Of a stretch of 64,000 bases of DNA, positions 38,656 through 47,239 are shown in pieces. Each line of letters begins with the position of its first letter. Within the stretch, counting starts at the first letter, position 1. Source of the stretch: UBA8752 sp002336475 (GTDB lineage: Bacteria > Bacteroidota > Bacteroidia > Flavobacteriales_D > Sanyastnellaceae); the NCBI GenBank assembly GCA_943846755.1, contig OX044365.1:2666001-2730000 (forward strand), in the 5' to 3' direction. The notes beneath the pieces are model-generated. The model searched no databases. It had not been told where the DNA came from and saw only the letters and a program-made list of their open reading frames with translations. Made by a program: the position numbers and the translations under genes.

Positions 38656-41553
38656 TCAGTCTTTGAGACAGCGCACCGAGGATCCGAAATTTGCACCGTC
38701 AGAGCCGGGAGAGACGCCTTGACCGACGTCGTGTAGCGTCTGGAACCAATACTTAGGGGAGCCATTGGAAAAGAATCCATTCTGAGAAGAAGTCCACCAG
38801 TTGCCGCGGGTCCCTTCATAACGGAAACTTTGAGTAAAAGTGTTGTAACTCTCGCGCTGGCCGCCCGGAAGGGCCGAAAACCCGAAGTCATCCGTGCCGT
38901 TTCCATTATTGTCCCACCCCGATGTCGACTTCAAAGCTGTTCCATAAGTTCCGCTGTTAAAGCCTTGTGCCTCGAGGAAGGTAAATTCCAGCTCAATGAC
39001 CCATTCATCGTTTGTTGGGACATGCCATCCGCTCGGGCACAGGCCACGCGTATCGTCCACCGCATACCAATTGTACAGCCTACCGTAGGTCGCCACGTTG
39101 GTGGCATCATTTTCATAATCACACCGTGCACCCGTGCTTATTCCTGACCATTCAACGACATCAGTAACTTCCGGTATCGGAGTACCGTCCGCATAAACCG
39201 TCGTGCGCAGGTTCTCCGCAAACCAGCATTGGCAACCCATCTGGACGACCTCATAACTGTATCCGTCCATTGTAGGGGAGACGCAAGCGGGGTCCACGAT
39301 CAGGCATTGGCAGCTCCCGTCGTCCGTGTTCGCCGTCTCGTCGTACTCTATGTAAGCCGGGTCCATGCAGCCTTCAACAACCAACGTGGCGCAGCTGCCA
39401 TCGTCCGTGTTCGCCGTTGCGTCGTATTCCGTGTAAGCCGGGTCCATGCAGCCATAGAAGATGCAGGAGCCATCGTCTACGTTGGCCGAGGCATCGTAAT
39501 TGTCCGCAGCCGCGTCCATGCAGCCTTCGATAATCAACGTAGCGCAGCTGCCGTCGTCCGTGTTCGCCGTTGCGTCGTACTCCATGTAAGCCGGGTCCGT
39601 GCAGCCATAGAAGATGCAGGAGCCATCGTCTGTGTTGGCTGTGGCATCGTAATTGTCCGCAGCCGCGTCCATGCAGCCTTCAACGACCAACGTAGCGCAG
39701 CTGCCGTCGTCCGTGTTCGCCGTTGCGTCATACTCCGTATAAGCCGGGTCCATGCAGCCATAGAAGATGCAGGAGCCATCATCTGTGTTGGCCGTGGCAT
39801 CGTAATTGTCCGCAGCCGCGTCCGTGCAGCCATAGAAGATGCAGGAGCCATCATCTGTGTTGGCCGTGGCATCGTAATTGTCCGCAGCCGCGTCCGTGCA
39901 GCCACCGAGGATGCAGGAGCCATCATCTGTGTTGGCCGTGGCATCGTAATTGTCCGCAGCCGGGTCTATGCAGCCATAGAAGATGCAGGAGCTATCGTCT
40001 ATGTTGGCCATGGAATCGTAATTGTCCGCAGCCGGATCCGTGCACCCCGAGTAATGGCAGACGGCGCAGTCAAACCAGTACAGAATATCGTCAGGCAGAT
40101 AAAACGTTGTATCCTGACCATTGGAGGTTATGACATCGCCAGAAAGGACCACTGCTGCCGTGTCAAAGTGATCGAAGAGATTGCTGGGACTGGTTTGGAG
40201 TCTAACTCTGTAGCTGCCCTCAGGCTTTTCGGCAGTTTTTATCACAGTCCCTGCATTTTCCAGTTCACTCGATTCCCAGGCCGTCAAGGGACTATAGGGC
40301 GTCCCATATCCAGCCGGGAGACTGACCCTTCTAGAGCGCGGATATTGAGGGTTGAAAGTGGAGAGGTCGGAGATGAGGTTGATCGTGAGGGTCAATTGGG
40401 CCAGTGAAGGTTGAACGTTGGCGTCAGGGTTAAAATTATTGGCGGCTGGATCCATGCAGCCCTTGACAATGAGCGTCGTGCAGCTGCCGTCGTCAGTGTT
40501 CGCCGTCGCATCATACTCCATGTAAGCCGGGTCCGTGCAGCCGGGAAAGATGCAGGCTTCGTTGGCCGGGTCGTTGTAGTTGGTGGCCGACTTGTCGGTG
40601 CAGTTGTCGCTGTCGTCGCAGATGCCGTCGGTATCCACATCGTAGACGCCGCAGCCATCACAACATTGGGCATAAGGGACAATGAGGCTGACGGTGTTGC
40701 TGTTGCACCCACCGGCGTCTTCGGCGCTGGCGTCGTAGGTGCCGGGCAAGATGCCGTCCATGGCGCCAGGCAAGCTGAAGCTGTAGTCGCCAGCTCCGTT
40801 GATACCGGTCAGGTCGACCGCGGTGGCGGTGCCGGTGGTGATGTCGATGTCGATTTCGCCATCGGCGGCATCGATGGCGGTGGGGACGCTCGTCACGGAG
40901 ACGCTGCCCAGAACCAAGGCGCCATCACAAGGGTCGATGAAAGTGGTGCAGCTGCTGTCGTCGGTGTTGGCGTTGGCATCGTACTCGGCGTAGTTCGGGT
41001 CGGTGCAGCCGGGGACGTTGAAGGTGAAAGAGGCGGTGAAATTGTTGCCGAAATCGCTGTCGAACTTGGTCTCGCCACAGCCCGCTGGATCGCTTTCGGC
41101 GCCGGTCAGGTCCCAGTAAACCTCCAGGGTGTAGGTGCCCCCTGCCGTTAGGCCGGCGAGCAGGTCGATGCCCGCTGCGGTCTCATCCCACTTTTGGTCG
41201 CCAGCGTTGGCCAGATCGGAGTCGTAGGGGAGGGCCACGGAACTGAAGCTTCCCGGAGTGTCGCCGCTGGCGTAGACCCGGTAGTACACATTGCCCCCGC
41301 ACACATTGGAGCTTCCATTCTTGTAGGTCTTGAGTTCGCCGCCGTTGAGGGTCAGCGCATCGGAAGCCTCAAACGTTCCTAGGTCACTGGCATCAAAGGT
41401 GGCAGCCGCATCGGCATTGTACCCTCCGGCGAGGAATTGGTTTCCGCTGCCGGCGTCAATGATGACGTAGGATTGGAAGATGTCCCAAGCCGCTTGGCTC
41501 TGGAACGGAAGGAGAAAACAGGCTGCAAAGCCCAAGACAACGAAAAGCCGCAT
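38656..41553 (-). CDS. Large secreted Cys/Asp-repeat protein with C-terminal FISUMP domain
   Basis: A 965-residue exported protein (signal peptide GFAACFLLPFQSQAA). A beta domain (to ~residue 190) is followed by a second (about 200-300; SFSLPGAMDGILPGTYDA) and the Ca-binding-like segment DVDTDGICDDSDNCTD. A third beta domain sits near 380-500. Nine or so tandem units of the type GC.DAAADNYDATANTDDGS occupy about 500-760. The C-terminus is a Fibrobacter succinogenes major paralogous domain (MDGYSYEVVQMGCQCWFAEN, YGRLYNWYAVDDTRGLCP, SGWHVPTNDEW, ending GSSVRCLKD). Likely surface-exposed; function unknown. Intact, unlike its longer relative to the right. Confidence 0.75.
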   Translation of the reverse strand: MRLFVVLGFAACFLLPFQSQAAWDIFQSYVIIDAGSGNQFLAGGYNADAAATFDASDLGTFEASDALTLNGGELKTYKNGSSNVCGGNVYYRVYASGDTPGSFSSVALPYDSDLANAGDQKWDETAAGIDLLAGLTAGGTYTLEVYWDLTGAESDPAGCGETKFDSDFGNNFTASFTFNVPGCTDPNYAEYDANANTDDSSCTTFIDPCDGALVLGSVSVTSVPTAIDAADGEIDIDITTGTATAVDLTGINGAGDYSFSLPGAMDGILPGTYDASAEDAGGCNSNTVSLIVPYAQCCDGCGVYDVDTDGICDDSDNCTDKSATNYNDPANEACIFPGCTDPAYMEYDATANTDDGSCTTLIVKGCMDPAANNFNPDANVQPSLAQLTLTINLISDLSTFNPQYPRSRRVSLPAGYGTPYSPLTAWESSELENAGTVIKTAEKPEGSYRVRLQTSPSNLFDHFDTAAVVLSGDVITSNGQDTTFYLPDDILYWFDCAVCHYSGCTDPAADNYDSMANIDDSSCIFYGCIDPAADNYDATANTDDGSCILGGCTDAAADNYDATANTDDGSCIFYGCTDAAADNYDATANTDDGSCIFYGCMDPAYTEYDATANTDDGSCATLVVEGCMDAAADNYDATANTDDGSCIFYGCTDPAYMEYDATANTDDGSCATLIIEGCMDAAADNYDASANVDDGSCIFYGCMDPAYTEYDATANTDDGSCATLVVEGCMDPAYIEYDETANTDDGSCQCLIVDPACVSPTMDGYSYEVVQMGCQCWFAENLRTTVYADGTPIPEVTDVVEWSGISTGARCDYENDATNVATYGRLYNWYAVDDTRGLCPSGWHVPTNDEWVIELEFTFLEAQGFNSGTYGTALKSTSGWDNNGNGTDDFGFSALPGGQRESYNTFTQSFRYEGTRGNWWTSSQNGFFSNGSPKYWFQTLHDVGQGVSPGSDGANFGSSVRCLKD
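39300..40060 (-). repeat. Tandem Cys/Asp repeat block inside the 965-residue protein
   Basis: About ten units of roughly 60-80 bases encode GC(M/T)D.A...YDATANTDDGSC with variable spacers IFY, ATLVVE or ATLIIE. The units are alike but less uniform than the 81-bp array at 43.9-46.0 kb. Boundaries are approximate. Confidence 0.7.
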
Positions 41554-41678
41554 GAGGAGACAATTTGGTTCGTTCTAAAGTAGTCATAACGTGTTCTTGA
41601 CCCACCTGTTTCTATTCTCATTATCAGGGGCTACATCGGCTAAATCGCTCGTTATAAGCGGTGATGAACGCAGGTCAA

Positions 41679-41712
41679 CGAAAAAGCCCCGCTCGGTGGC
41701 GGGGCTTTTTCG
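41679..41712. terminator. GCCCCGC/GCGGGGC terminator after the broken repeat gene
   Basis: CGAAAAAGCCCCGC (41679-41692) pairs with GCGGGGCTTTTTCG (41699-41712) around TCGGTG, a 14-bp stem. The central 28 bases are identical to the terminator at 38606-38633. Confidence 0.88.
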
Positions 41713-41717
41713 TTCAA

Positions 41718-41738
41718 ATTTCGTCCAGAGGACGAAAT
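41718..41738. repeat. Perfect 9-bp hairpin next to the terminator
   Basis: ATTTCGTCC (41718-41726) pairs with GGACGAAAT (41730-41738) around AGA. A palindrome CGACCGGTCG follows at about 41748-41757. Both lie between the broken gene's end and its terminator; role unknown. Confidence 0.55.
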
Positions 41739-41816
41739 CCAAACCTCGACCGGTCGGCCTGCGGCCTCCAAAGTTTCAAAGTGTCAACCCTCCTTCGCTC
41801 CGCTCAATCGGCATCC

Positions 41817-43868
41817 CTAAGACACCTGACCGAGAAGCCGTATCGTGGACTGTGAGTGTCCGGTAGATGTCTGGATCGTAGTCGCCAAGTCCGGTACCAA
41901 GCATCTGCCGCCACTGGGCGAAGAACTCCACCAGACGCCGTGCTCCCGGCACTGTGAAGAGCCATCGCTGTCGACGCGGTAGCCGCCCGGAAGGGCCGAA
42001 AACCCAAAGTCGTCCGTGCCGTTGGCGACGGCCCAACCTGATGTCGACTTCAAAGCTGCCCCTTCAGTGCCACTGTGGCCGTTGGCACCCAAGTATGTTT
42101 CCAAAGCCGTCCACTCATCATCAGTAGGCACATGCCATCCCGTTGGGCACAGCTCCGCAGCATCCGTAGCAGCATACCAGTTGTACAGCCGGCCGTAGGT
42201 CGCAACGTTGCTAGCATCGTTGTCATAATCACATCGCGCACCTGTGCTCAACCCTGCCCATGCAGTATTGTCGGTCTCTTCCGGTATAGCCGAGCCATCA
42301 GCATACACCGTCGTACGCAGGTTCTCCGCAAACCAGCATTGGTCGCCGATCTCCACCACGCCGTAGCTGTAGCCGTCCATCGAAGGCGAATCGCACGTCG
42401 ATGCCAACGTCGCGCAACTTCCGTCGTCGGTGTTGGCAGAGGCGTTGTACTCGGTGTAGGCCGGATCCATGCAGCCTTCGACCACCAGCGTGGAACAGCC
42501 GTCGTTGAAGGTGTTGGCAGCGGGGTTGTACTCGATGTAGGCCGGATCCATGCAGCCATAGATGATGCAGGAGTCGTCGTCCGTGTTGGCGGTGGCATCG
42601 TAGTTATCGGCGGCTGGATTTGTGCAGCCTTCGACAATCAGCGTTGAGCAGCTGCCGTCATCCTCTGTTGCGTCCTCATTGTACTCCATGAAGGTCGGGT
42701 CCAAACAGCCGGGAATAACACAGTCTTCGTTGGCGCTGTCATTGTAGTTAATGGCCTGCTGGTTCGTGCAGTTGTCGTCGTCGTCGCAGATGCCGTCGGA
42801 GTCGGTGTCGTTGATGCCGCAACCGCTGCAGCACAGTGCGTAAGGGACGATGAGCGGACGGGTGATGCCCGGCTGCTGCAGGGTCGTCCCCCCAGATGAA
42901 AGCTGCGAGACACCGATACAACCGTCAGAGTCCATCACCATGGCTGTGTAGTAGCCCGCAGGGATGTTGTCTAAGTCGCTGGGCAGTTCGATGGTGAGAT
43001 TACCCGCGCCATTCTGTCCGAAGAGGAAGAGGGTGTCGGCATTTCCACTGCTGATGTTGAGTGCGATGTCGCCATCCGTTGAGGACATCGTGGTAGCAAA
43101 GGACTCGATGTCGATTCCGTCAAAGACCGGTGCATCAGGGCATGGTGCACATTCTTCACCTCCCGCGCTTTGGTAGTTGTTGGCCAGCGGGTCAGTGCAG
43201 AGGTCATTGTCATCACAAACGCCATCGCTATCAATGTCTGTATCTACGTTGCCGCAACCGCAGATGCCTGGGGCTGTTTTGGCAGGATCGCTTGGGCAGC
43301 CGTCCACATCGTTACAAGTGCCATCGGAGTCGTCATCGTTGGCATCTACACCCCCGGTTCCGTCGCCGTTGGTGCAGGACTCACATCCTGTGGCGGTGAT
43401 GCAGTTTCCATTGCTGGTGTCTGCATAATTGCACGCGTTTGTGTCGTAACAGTTGTCGGCGCCGTCACTGTCACACAGGCCATCTCCATCAGCGTCAACA
43501 TCTACTGCGCCGCATCCACATATGCCTGGAGCCGTCTTAGCAGCATCGTTGGGGCAGCCGTCTGCTGAATCACATGTACCATCATCGTCTTGGTCGTTGT
43601 CAACGATGGTACCCGTGCCCGTTGCGTCGGAGCAAGTCTCACATCCGGTCGGAGTGATACAAGTCGCATTTCCGGCATCTGCATAGTTGCAAGCGTTGGT
43701 TTCTGAGCAGTTGTCTACGTCATCGCAGATGCCGTCGGCATCCTCATCGGTGGCACAGGATCCGCCACAAACGTTGAGGGCATCCAAAGTCGCACAAGAG
43801 CCGTCGTCGATGGTGGCGGTGTCGTCGTAGTTGCAAGCGGTAGCATCGGTACAACCAGCGCAGGTCAA
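41817..43868 (-). CDS. C-terminal frame of the giant repeat protein
   Basis: Open frame of 683 codons with no signal peptide, so a downstream fragment. It contains one diverged Cys unit (CTDATACNYDDTATIDDGSC), three Asp/Cys blocks (DEDADGICDDVDNCSETNAC, GCPNDAAKTAPGICGCG twice), a beta domain (GIDIESFATTMSSTDGDIAL) and further GC.DP..YIEYNPAANT units. A FISUMP domain follows (MDGYSYGVVEIGDQCWFAEN, YGRLYNWYAATDAAELCP); its last 50 residues are out of frame. Confidence 0.5.
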   Translation of the reverse strand: MTCAGCTDATACNYDDTATIDDGSCATLDALNVCGGSCATDEDADGICDDVDNCSETNACNYADAGNATCITPTGCETCSDATGTGTIVDNDQDDDGTCDSADGCPNDAAKTAPGICGCGAVDVDADGDGLCDSDGADNCYDTNACNYADTSNGNCITATGCESCTNGDGTGGVDANDDDSDGTCNDVDGCPSDPAKTAPGICGCGNVDTDIDSDGVCDDNDLCTDPLANNYQSAGGEECAPCPDAPVFDGIDIESFATTMSSTDGDIALNISSGNADTLFLFGQNGAGNLTIELPSDLDNIPAGYYTAMVMDSDGCIGVSQLSSGGTTLQQPGITRPLIVPYALCCSGCGINDTDSDGICDDDDNCTNQQAINYNDSANEDCVIPGCLDPTFMEYNEDATEDDGSCSTLIVEGCTNPAADNYDATANTDDDSCIIYGCMDPAYIEYNPAANTFNDGCSTLVVEGCMDPAYTEYNASANTDDGSCATLASTCDSPSMDGYSYGVVEIGDQCWFAENLRTTVYADGSAIPEETDNTAWAGLSTGARCDYDNDASNVATYGRLYNWYAATDAAELCPTGWHVPTDDEWTALETYLGANGHSGTEGAALKSTSGWAVANGTDDFGFSALPGGYRVDSDGSSQCREHGVWWSSSPSGGRCLVPDLATTIQTSTGHSQSTIRLLGQVS

Positions 43869-43869
43869 C

Positions 43870-45978
43870 GACTCACAAGATCCGTCGTCGATGGTAGCAG
43901 AAGCGTCGAAGTTGCAAGCGGTAGCATCGGTACAACCAGCGCAGGCTCAACGACTCACAAGATCCGTCATCGATGGTGGCAGAAGCGTCGAAGTTGCAAG
44001 CGGTAGCATCGGTACAACCAGCGCAGCTGAGCGACTCACAAGATCCGTCATCGATGGTGGCAGAAGCGTCGAAGTTGCAAGCGGTAGCATCGGTACAACC
44101 AGCGCAGCTGAGCGACTCACAAGATCCGTCGTCGATGGTAGCAGAAGCGTCGAAGTTGCAAGCGGTAGCATCGGTACAACCAGCACAGCTGAGCGACTCA
44201 CAAGATCCGTCATCGATGGTGGCAGAAGCGTCGAAGTTGCAAGCGGTAGCATCGGTACAACCAGCGCAGGTCAACGACTCACAAGATCCGTCGTCGATGG
44301 TAGCAGAAGCGTCGTAGTTGCAAGCGGTAGCATCGGTACAACCAGCGCAGCTGAGCGACTCACAAGATCCGTCATCGATGGTGGCAGAAGCGTCGAAGTT
44401 GCAAGCGGTAGCATCGGTACAACCAGCGCAGGTCAGCGACTCACAAGATCCGTCGTCGATGGTAGCAGAAGCGTCGAAGTTGCAAGCGGTAGCATCGGTA
44501 CAACCAGCACAGCTGAGCGACTCACAAGATCCGTCGTCGATGGTAGCAGAAGCGTCGAAGTTGCAAGCCGTAGCATCGGTACAACCAGCACAGCTGAGCG
44601 ACTCACAAGATCCGTCGTCGATGGTAGCAGAAGCGTCGAAGTTGCAAGCGGTAGCATCGGTACAACCAGCACAGCTGAGCGACTCACAAGATCCGTCGTC
44701 GATGGTAGCAGAAGCGTCGAAGTTGCAAGCGGTAGCATCGGTACAACCAGCGCAGGTCAACGACTCACAAGATCCGTCATCGATGGTGGCAGAAGCGTCG
44801 AAGTTGCAAGCGGTAGCATCGGTACAACCAGCACAGCTGAGCGACTCACAAGATCCGTCGTCGATGGTGGCAGAAGCGTCGAAGTTGCAAGCGGTAGCAT
44901 CGGTACAACCAGCGCAGCTGAGCGACTCACAAGATCCGTCGTCGATGGTAGCAGAAGCGTCGAAGTTGCAAGCGGTAGCATCGGTACAACCAGCACAGCT
45001 GAGCGACTCACAAGATCCGTCATCGATGGTGGCAGAAGCGTCGAAGTTGCAAGCGGTAGCATCGGTACAACCAGCGCAGGTCAACGACTCACAAGATCCG
45101 TCGTCGATGGTGGCAGAAGCGTCGTAGTTGCAAGCGGTAGCATCGGTACAACCAGCGCAGCTGAGCGACTCACAAGATCCGTCATCGATGGTGGCAGAAG
45201 CGTCGAAGTTGCAAGCGGCAGCATCGGTACAACCAGCGCAGCTCAACGACTCACAAGATCCGTCGTCGATGGTAGCAGAAGCGTCGTAGTTGCAAGCGGT
45301 AGCATCGGTACAACCAGCACAGCTGAGCGACTCACAAGATCCGTCGTCGATGGTAGCAGAAGCGTCGAAGTTGCAAGCGGTAGCATCGGTACAACCAGCA
45401 CAGCTGAGCGACTCACAAGATCCGTCGTCGATGGTGGCAGAAGCGTCGAAGTTGCAAGCGGTAGCATCGGTACAACCAGCGCAGGCTCAACGACTCACAA
45501 GATCCGTCGTCGATGGTGGCAGAAGCGTCGAAGTTGCAAGCGGTAGCATCGGTACAACCAGCGCAGGTCAACGACTCACAAGATCCGTCATCGATGGTGG
45601 CAGAAGCGTCGAAGTTGCAAGCGGTAGCATCGGTACAACCAGCACAGCTGAGCGACTCACAAGATCCGTCGTCGATGGTGGCAGAAGCGTCGAAGTTGCA
45701 AGCGGTAGCATCGGTACAACCAGCGCAGCTGAGCGACTCACAAGATCCGTCATCGATGGTGGCAGAAGCGTCGAAGTTGCAAGCGGTAGCATCGGTACAA
45801 CCAGCGCAGGTCAACGACTCACAAGATCCGTCGTCGATGGTAGCAGAAGCGTCGTAGTTGCAAGCGGTATTGTCCGTACAACCAGCACAGCTGAGCGACT
45901 CACAAGATCCGTCATCGATGGTGGCAGAAGCGTCGAAGTTGCAAGCGGTAGCATCGGTACAACCGGCACAGCTCAAGC
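43870..45978 (-). repeat. Array of 26 near-identical 81-bp coding repeats
   Basis: The anchor GACTCACAAGATCCGTC recurs at 43870, 43952, 44033 and then every 81 bases to 45410, then at 45492 and every 81 bases to 45897, and last at 45979. On the minus strand each unit encodes 27 residues with four cysteines, SCAGCTDATACNFDASATID then DGSCESL. Units differ at a handful of silent or near-silent sites (GTC/ATC, GGC/AGC, AAG/TAG, CTGAGC/GTCAAC as read on the plus strand). Three inter-anchor distances are 82 instead of 81. Confidence 0.92.
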
Positions 45979-47063
45979 GACTCACAAGATCCGTCGTCTT
46001 CGGTGGCCGCCGCGTTGTAATTACAGGCATTCTCATCTGTGCAACCGGGGATTTCATCGGTATCGCACACACCATCTTCATCCACATCTGCAGCGCAGTC
46101 TCCACCGCAAACATCCAAGGCATCCAGCACGTTTCCATTGCAGTCGCATTCTCCTGTCGGAATACCCGAGCCGCCACAAACACCGCACTCATCCAGGGTT
46201 TGGCAAGTGCCGTTGGCTGGGTCAGAGAAGTTGCAAGCTCCGGTGTCGGAGCAGTTGTCCCCAGTGTCGCAGATGCCATCTCCGTCGGAGTCTGTGCCGT
46301 CATTGGCCGGTGTGTTGTCAGCCAGAGCACCAAAGCCGTCTACGCCAATGCTGCAGTCGTCACAGCCGTCGTTGTCGCTGTCTTCGCAAACCGTAGGATC
46401 AGTGGAGTCGTCGTCGTCTCCATCCAATACGCCGTCGTTGTCGTCATCAGGATCTTCTGCATCGCATGTACCGTCACTGTCTGTATCTGTTGCAGTGACT
46501 ATGACGTTAAAGGAGAAGCTAGCGGTTCTGCCGTTGACATCCGTGGTATTGTAAGTGACAGTTGTTGTTCCAAAGTCAAATGAATCACCCGATGCATAAG
46601 TACTGGTGGTGGAGGCGATGCCGCAATTGTCTACAGGATTAGGGTTTGACCAATACACTTCAGTACTGCATGTCCCCGCATCAGCGCTTTGGGTAATGTC
46701 AGCTGTTGGATCGCCGAATGAAGGGTCTTGATTGTCATTGACCGTGACAGAAAAACTCTTGGCATTCAAATTGCCCGCGCTATCCATAGCGGTGTATGTC
46801 ACCAGGGTTGTACCCACTGCGAAATAATCACCCGGAGCAGCCGTACCGACAAAACTCATCAGAGTACAGTTGTCTGTTGCTGTTGGAATGCTCCATGTGG
46901 CGGTGGCCCCGCAATCACCTGCATCAGCGTTCAGCACCAGGTTGGTGGGCATGTTGGTGATGGCAGGAGGTTCAATGTCTGGAGAACATTGAGCCCATGA
47001 GGTCGAAAAGGATGACCCGAGGAAGAGTAGGCATAAGCCTATGGAAGCGATGTAGACGCGCAT
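45912..47063 (-). CDS. N-terminal frame of the giant repeat protein
   Basis: From ATG 47063, 383 codons: signal peptide, HYR domain 1 (PAITNMPTNLVLNADAGDCG, ending FSVTVNDNQDP), HYR domain 2 (ADITQSADAGTCSTEVYWSN), acidic Ca-binding-like repeats (DTDSDGTCDAEDPDDDNDG), CGVCGGSGIPTGECDCNG and the first Cys unit GCTDENACNYNAAATEDDGS. The frame leaves the repeat at the first insertion and stops at 45912 after about 20 out-of-frame codons. As it stands, this is the only part that would be exported. Confidence 0.55.
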   Translation of the reverse strand: MRVYIASIGLCLLFLGSSFSTSWAQCSPDIEPPAITNMPTNLVLNADAGDCGATATWSIPTATDNCTLMSFVGTAAPGDYFAVGTTLVTYTAMDSAGNLNAKSFSVTVNDNQDPSFGDPTADITQSADAGTCSTEVYWSNPNPVDNCGIASTTSTYASGDSFDFGTTTVTYNTTDVNGRTASFSFNVIVTATDTDSDGTCDAEDPDDDNDGVLDGDDDDSTDPTVCEDSDNDGCDDCSIGVDGFGALADNTPANDGTDSDGDGICDTGDNCSDTGACNFSDPANGTCQTLDECGVCGGSGIPTGECDCNGNVLDALDVCGGDCAADVDEDGVCDTDEIPGCTDENACNYNAAATEDDGSCESLELCRLYRCYRLQLRRFCHHR

Positions 47064-47186
47064 CGGTACAGAATTTGGCACTTGCAAACTACTCCGAAGT
47101 CTGTATAACCACGCATCTTTAGTCGACCACAGGCTGCTGTTTATCTATTTATACTCTCCGCTGACAAATTTCTTTGGGCCAAAATG

Positions 47187-47213
47187 AAAAGCCCCGCTCG
47201 AGGCGGGGCTTTT
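47187..47213. terminator. GCCCCGC/GCGGGGC terminator after secDF
   Basis: AAAAGCCCCGC (47187-47197) pairs with GCGGGGCTTTT (47203-47213) around TCGAG. It lies 27 bases past the secDF stop and shares its stem with the two terminators further left. Confidence 0.88.
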
Positions 47214-47239
47214 CGTGACCGTGTCAAATCGCTAAATAT

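Larger units (their letters stand above)
41804..47063 (-). pseudogene. Giant secreted HYR/Cys-repeat/FISUMP protein, broken by at least six indels
   Basis: One gene of about 1750 codons if repaired. Order: signal peptide (SIGLCLLFLGSSFSTSWAQ), two HYR domains, Ca-binding-like Asp repeats, 26 units of a 27-residue Cys repeat, further Asp/Cys segments, a beta domain and a FISUMP domain. Single-base insertions near 45977, 45484 and 43944 each shift the frame at the same unit boundary. Three further indels at about 41905, 41890 and 41855 scramble the FISUMP end; its expected ending YGFSVRCLRD survives in another frame just before a stop at 41804. The intact relative at 38656 shows what the end should look like (GSSVRCLKD). 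Decay, phase-variable slippage or assembly error are all possible. Confidence 0.65.

Noticed and set aside
39229..40407. Rightward frame of 392 codons opposite the 965-residue secreted protein
   Set aside because: Arg/Val-rich translation that mirrors the repeat on the other strand; the leftward frame has signal peptide, repeats and FISUMP domain.
43831..45546. Long rightward open frame (571 codons) across the repeat array
   Set aside because: It is the antisense of the Cys-repeat array. The 81-bp unit lacks stops in several frames, so any frame stays open; the product is low-complexity with no start context, and the leftward frame makes sense in all flanking domains.
43870..45978. CRISPR-like array
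   Set aside because: Units are contiguous 81-bp coding repeats without spacers, and no cas gene is in the window.
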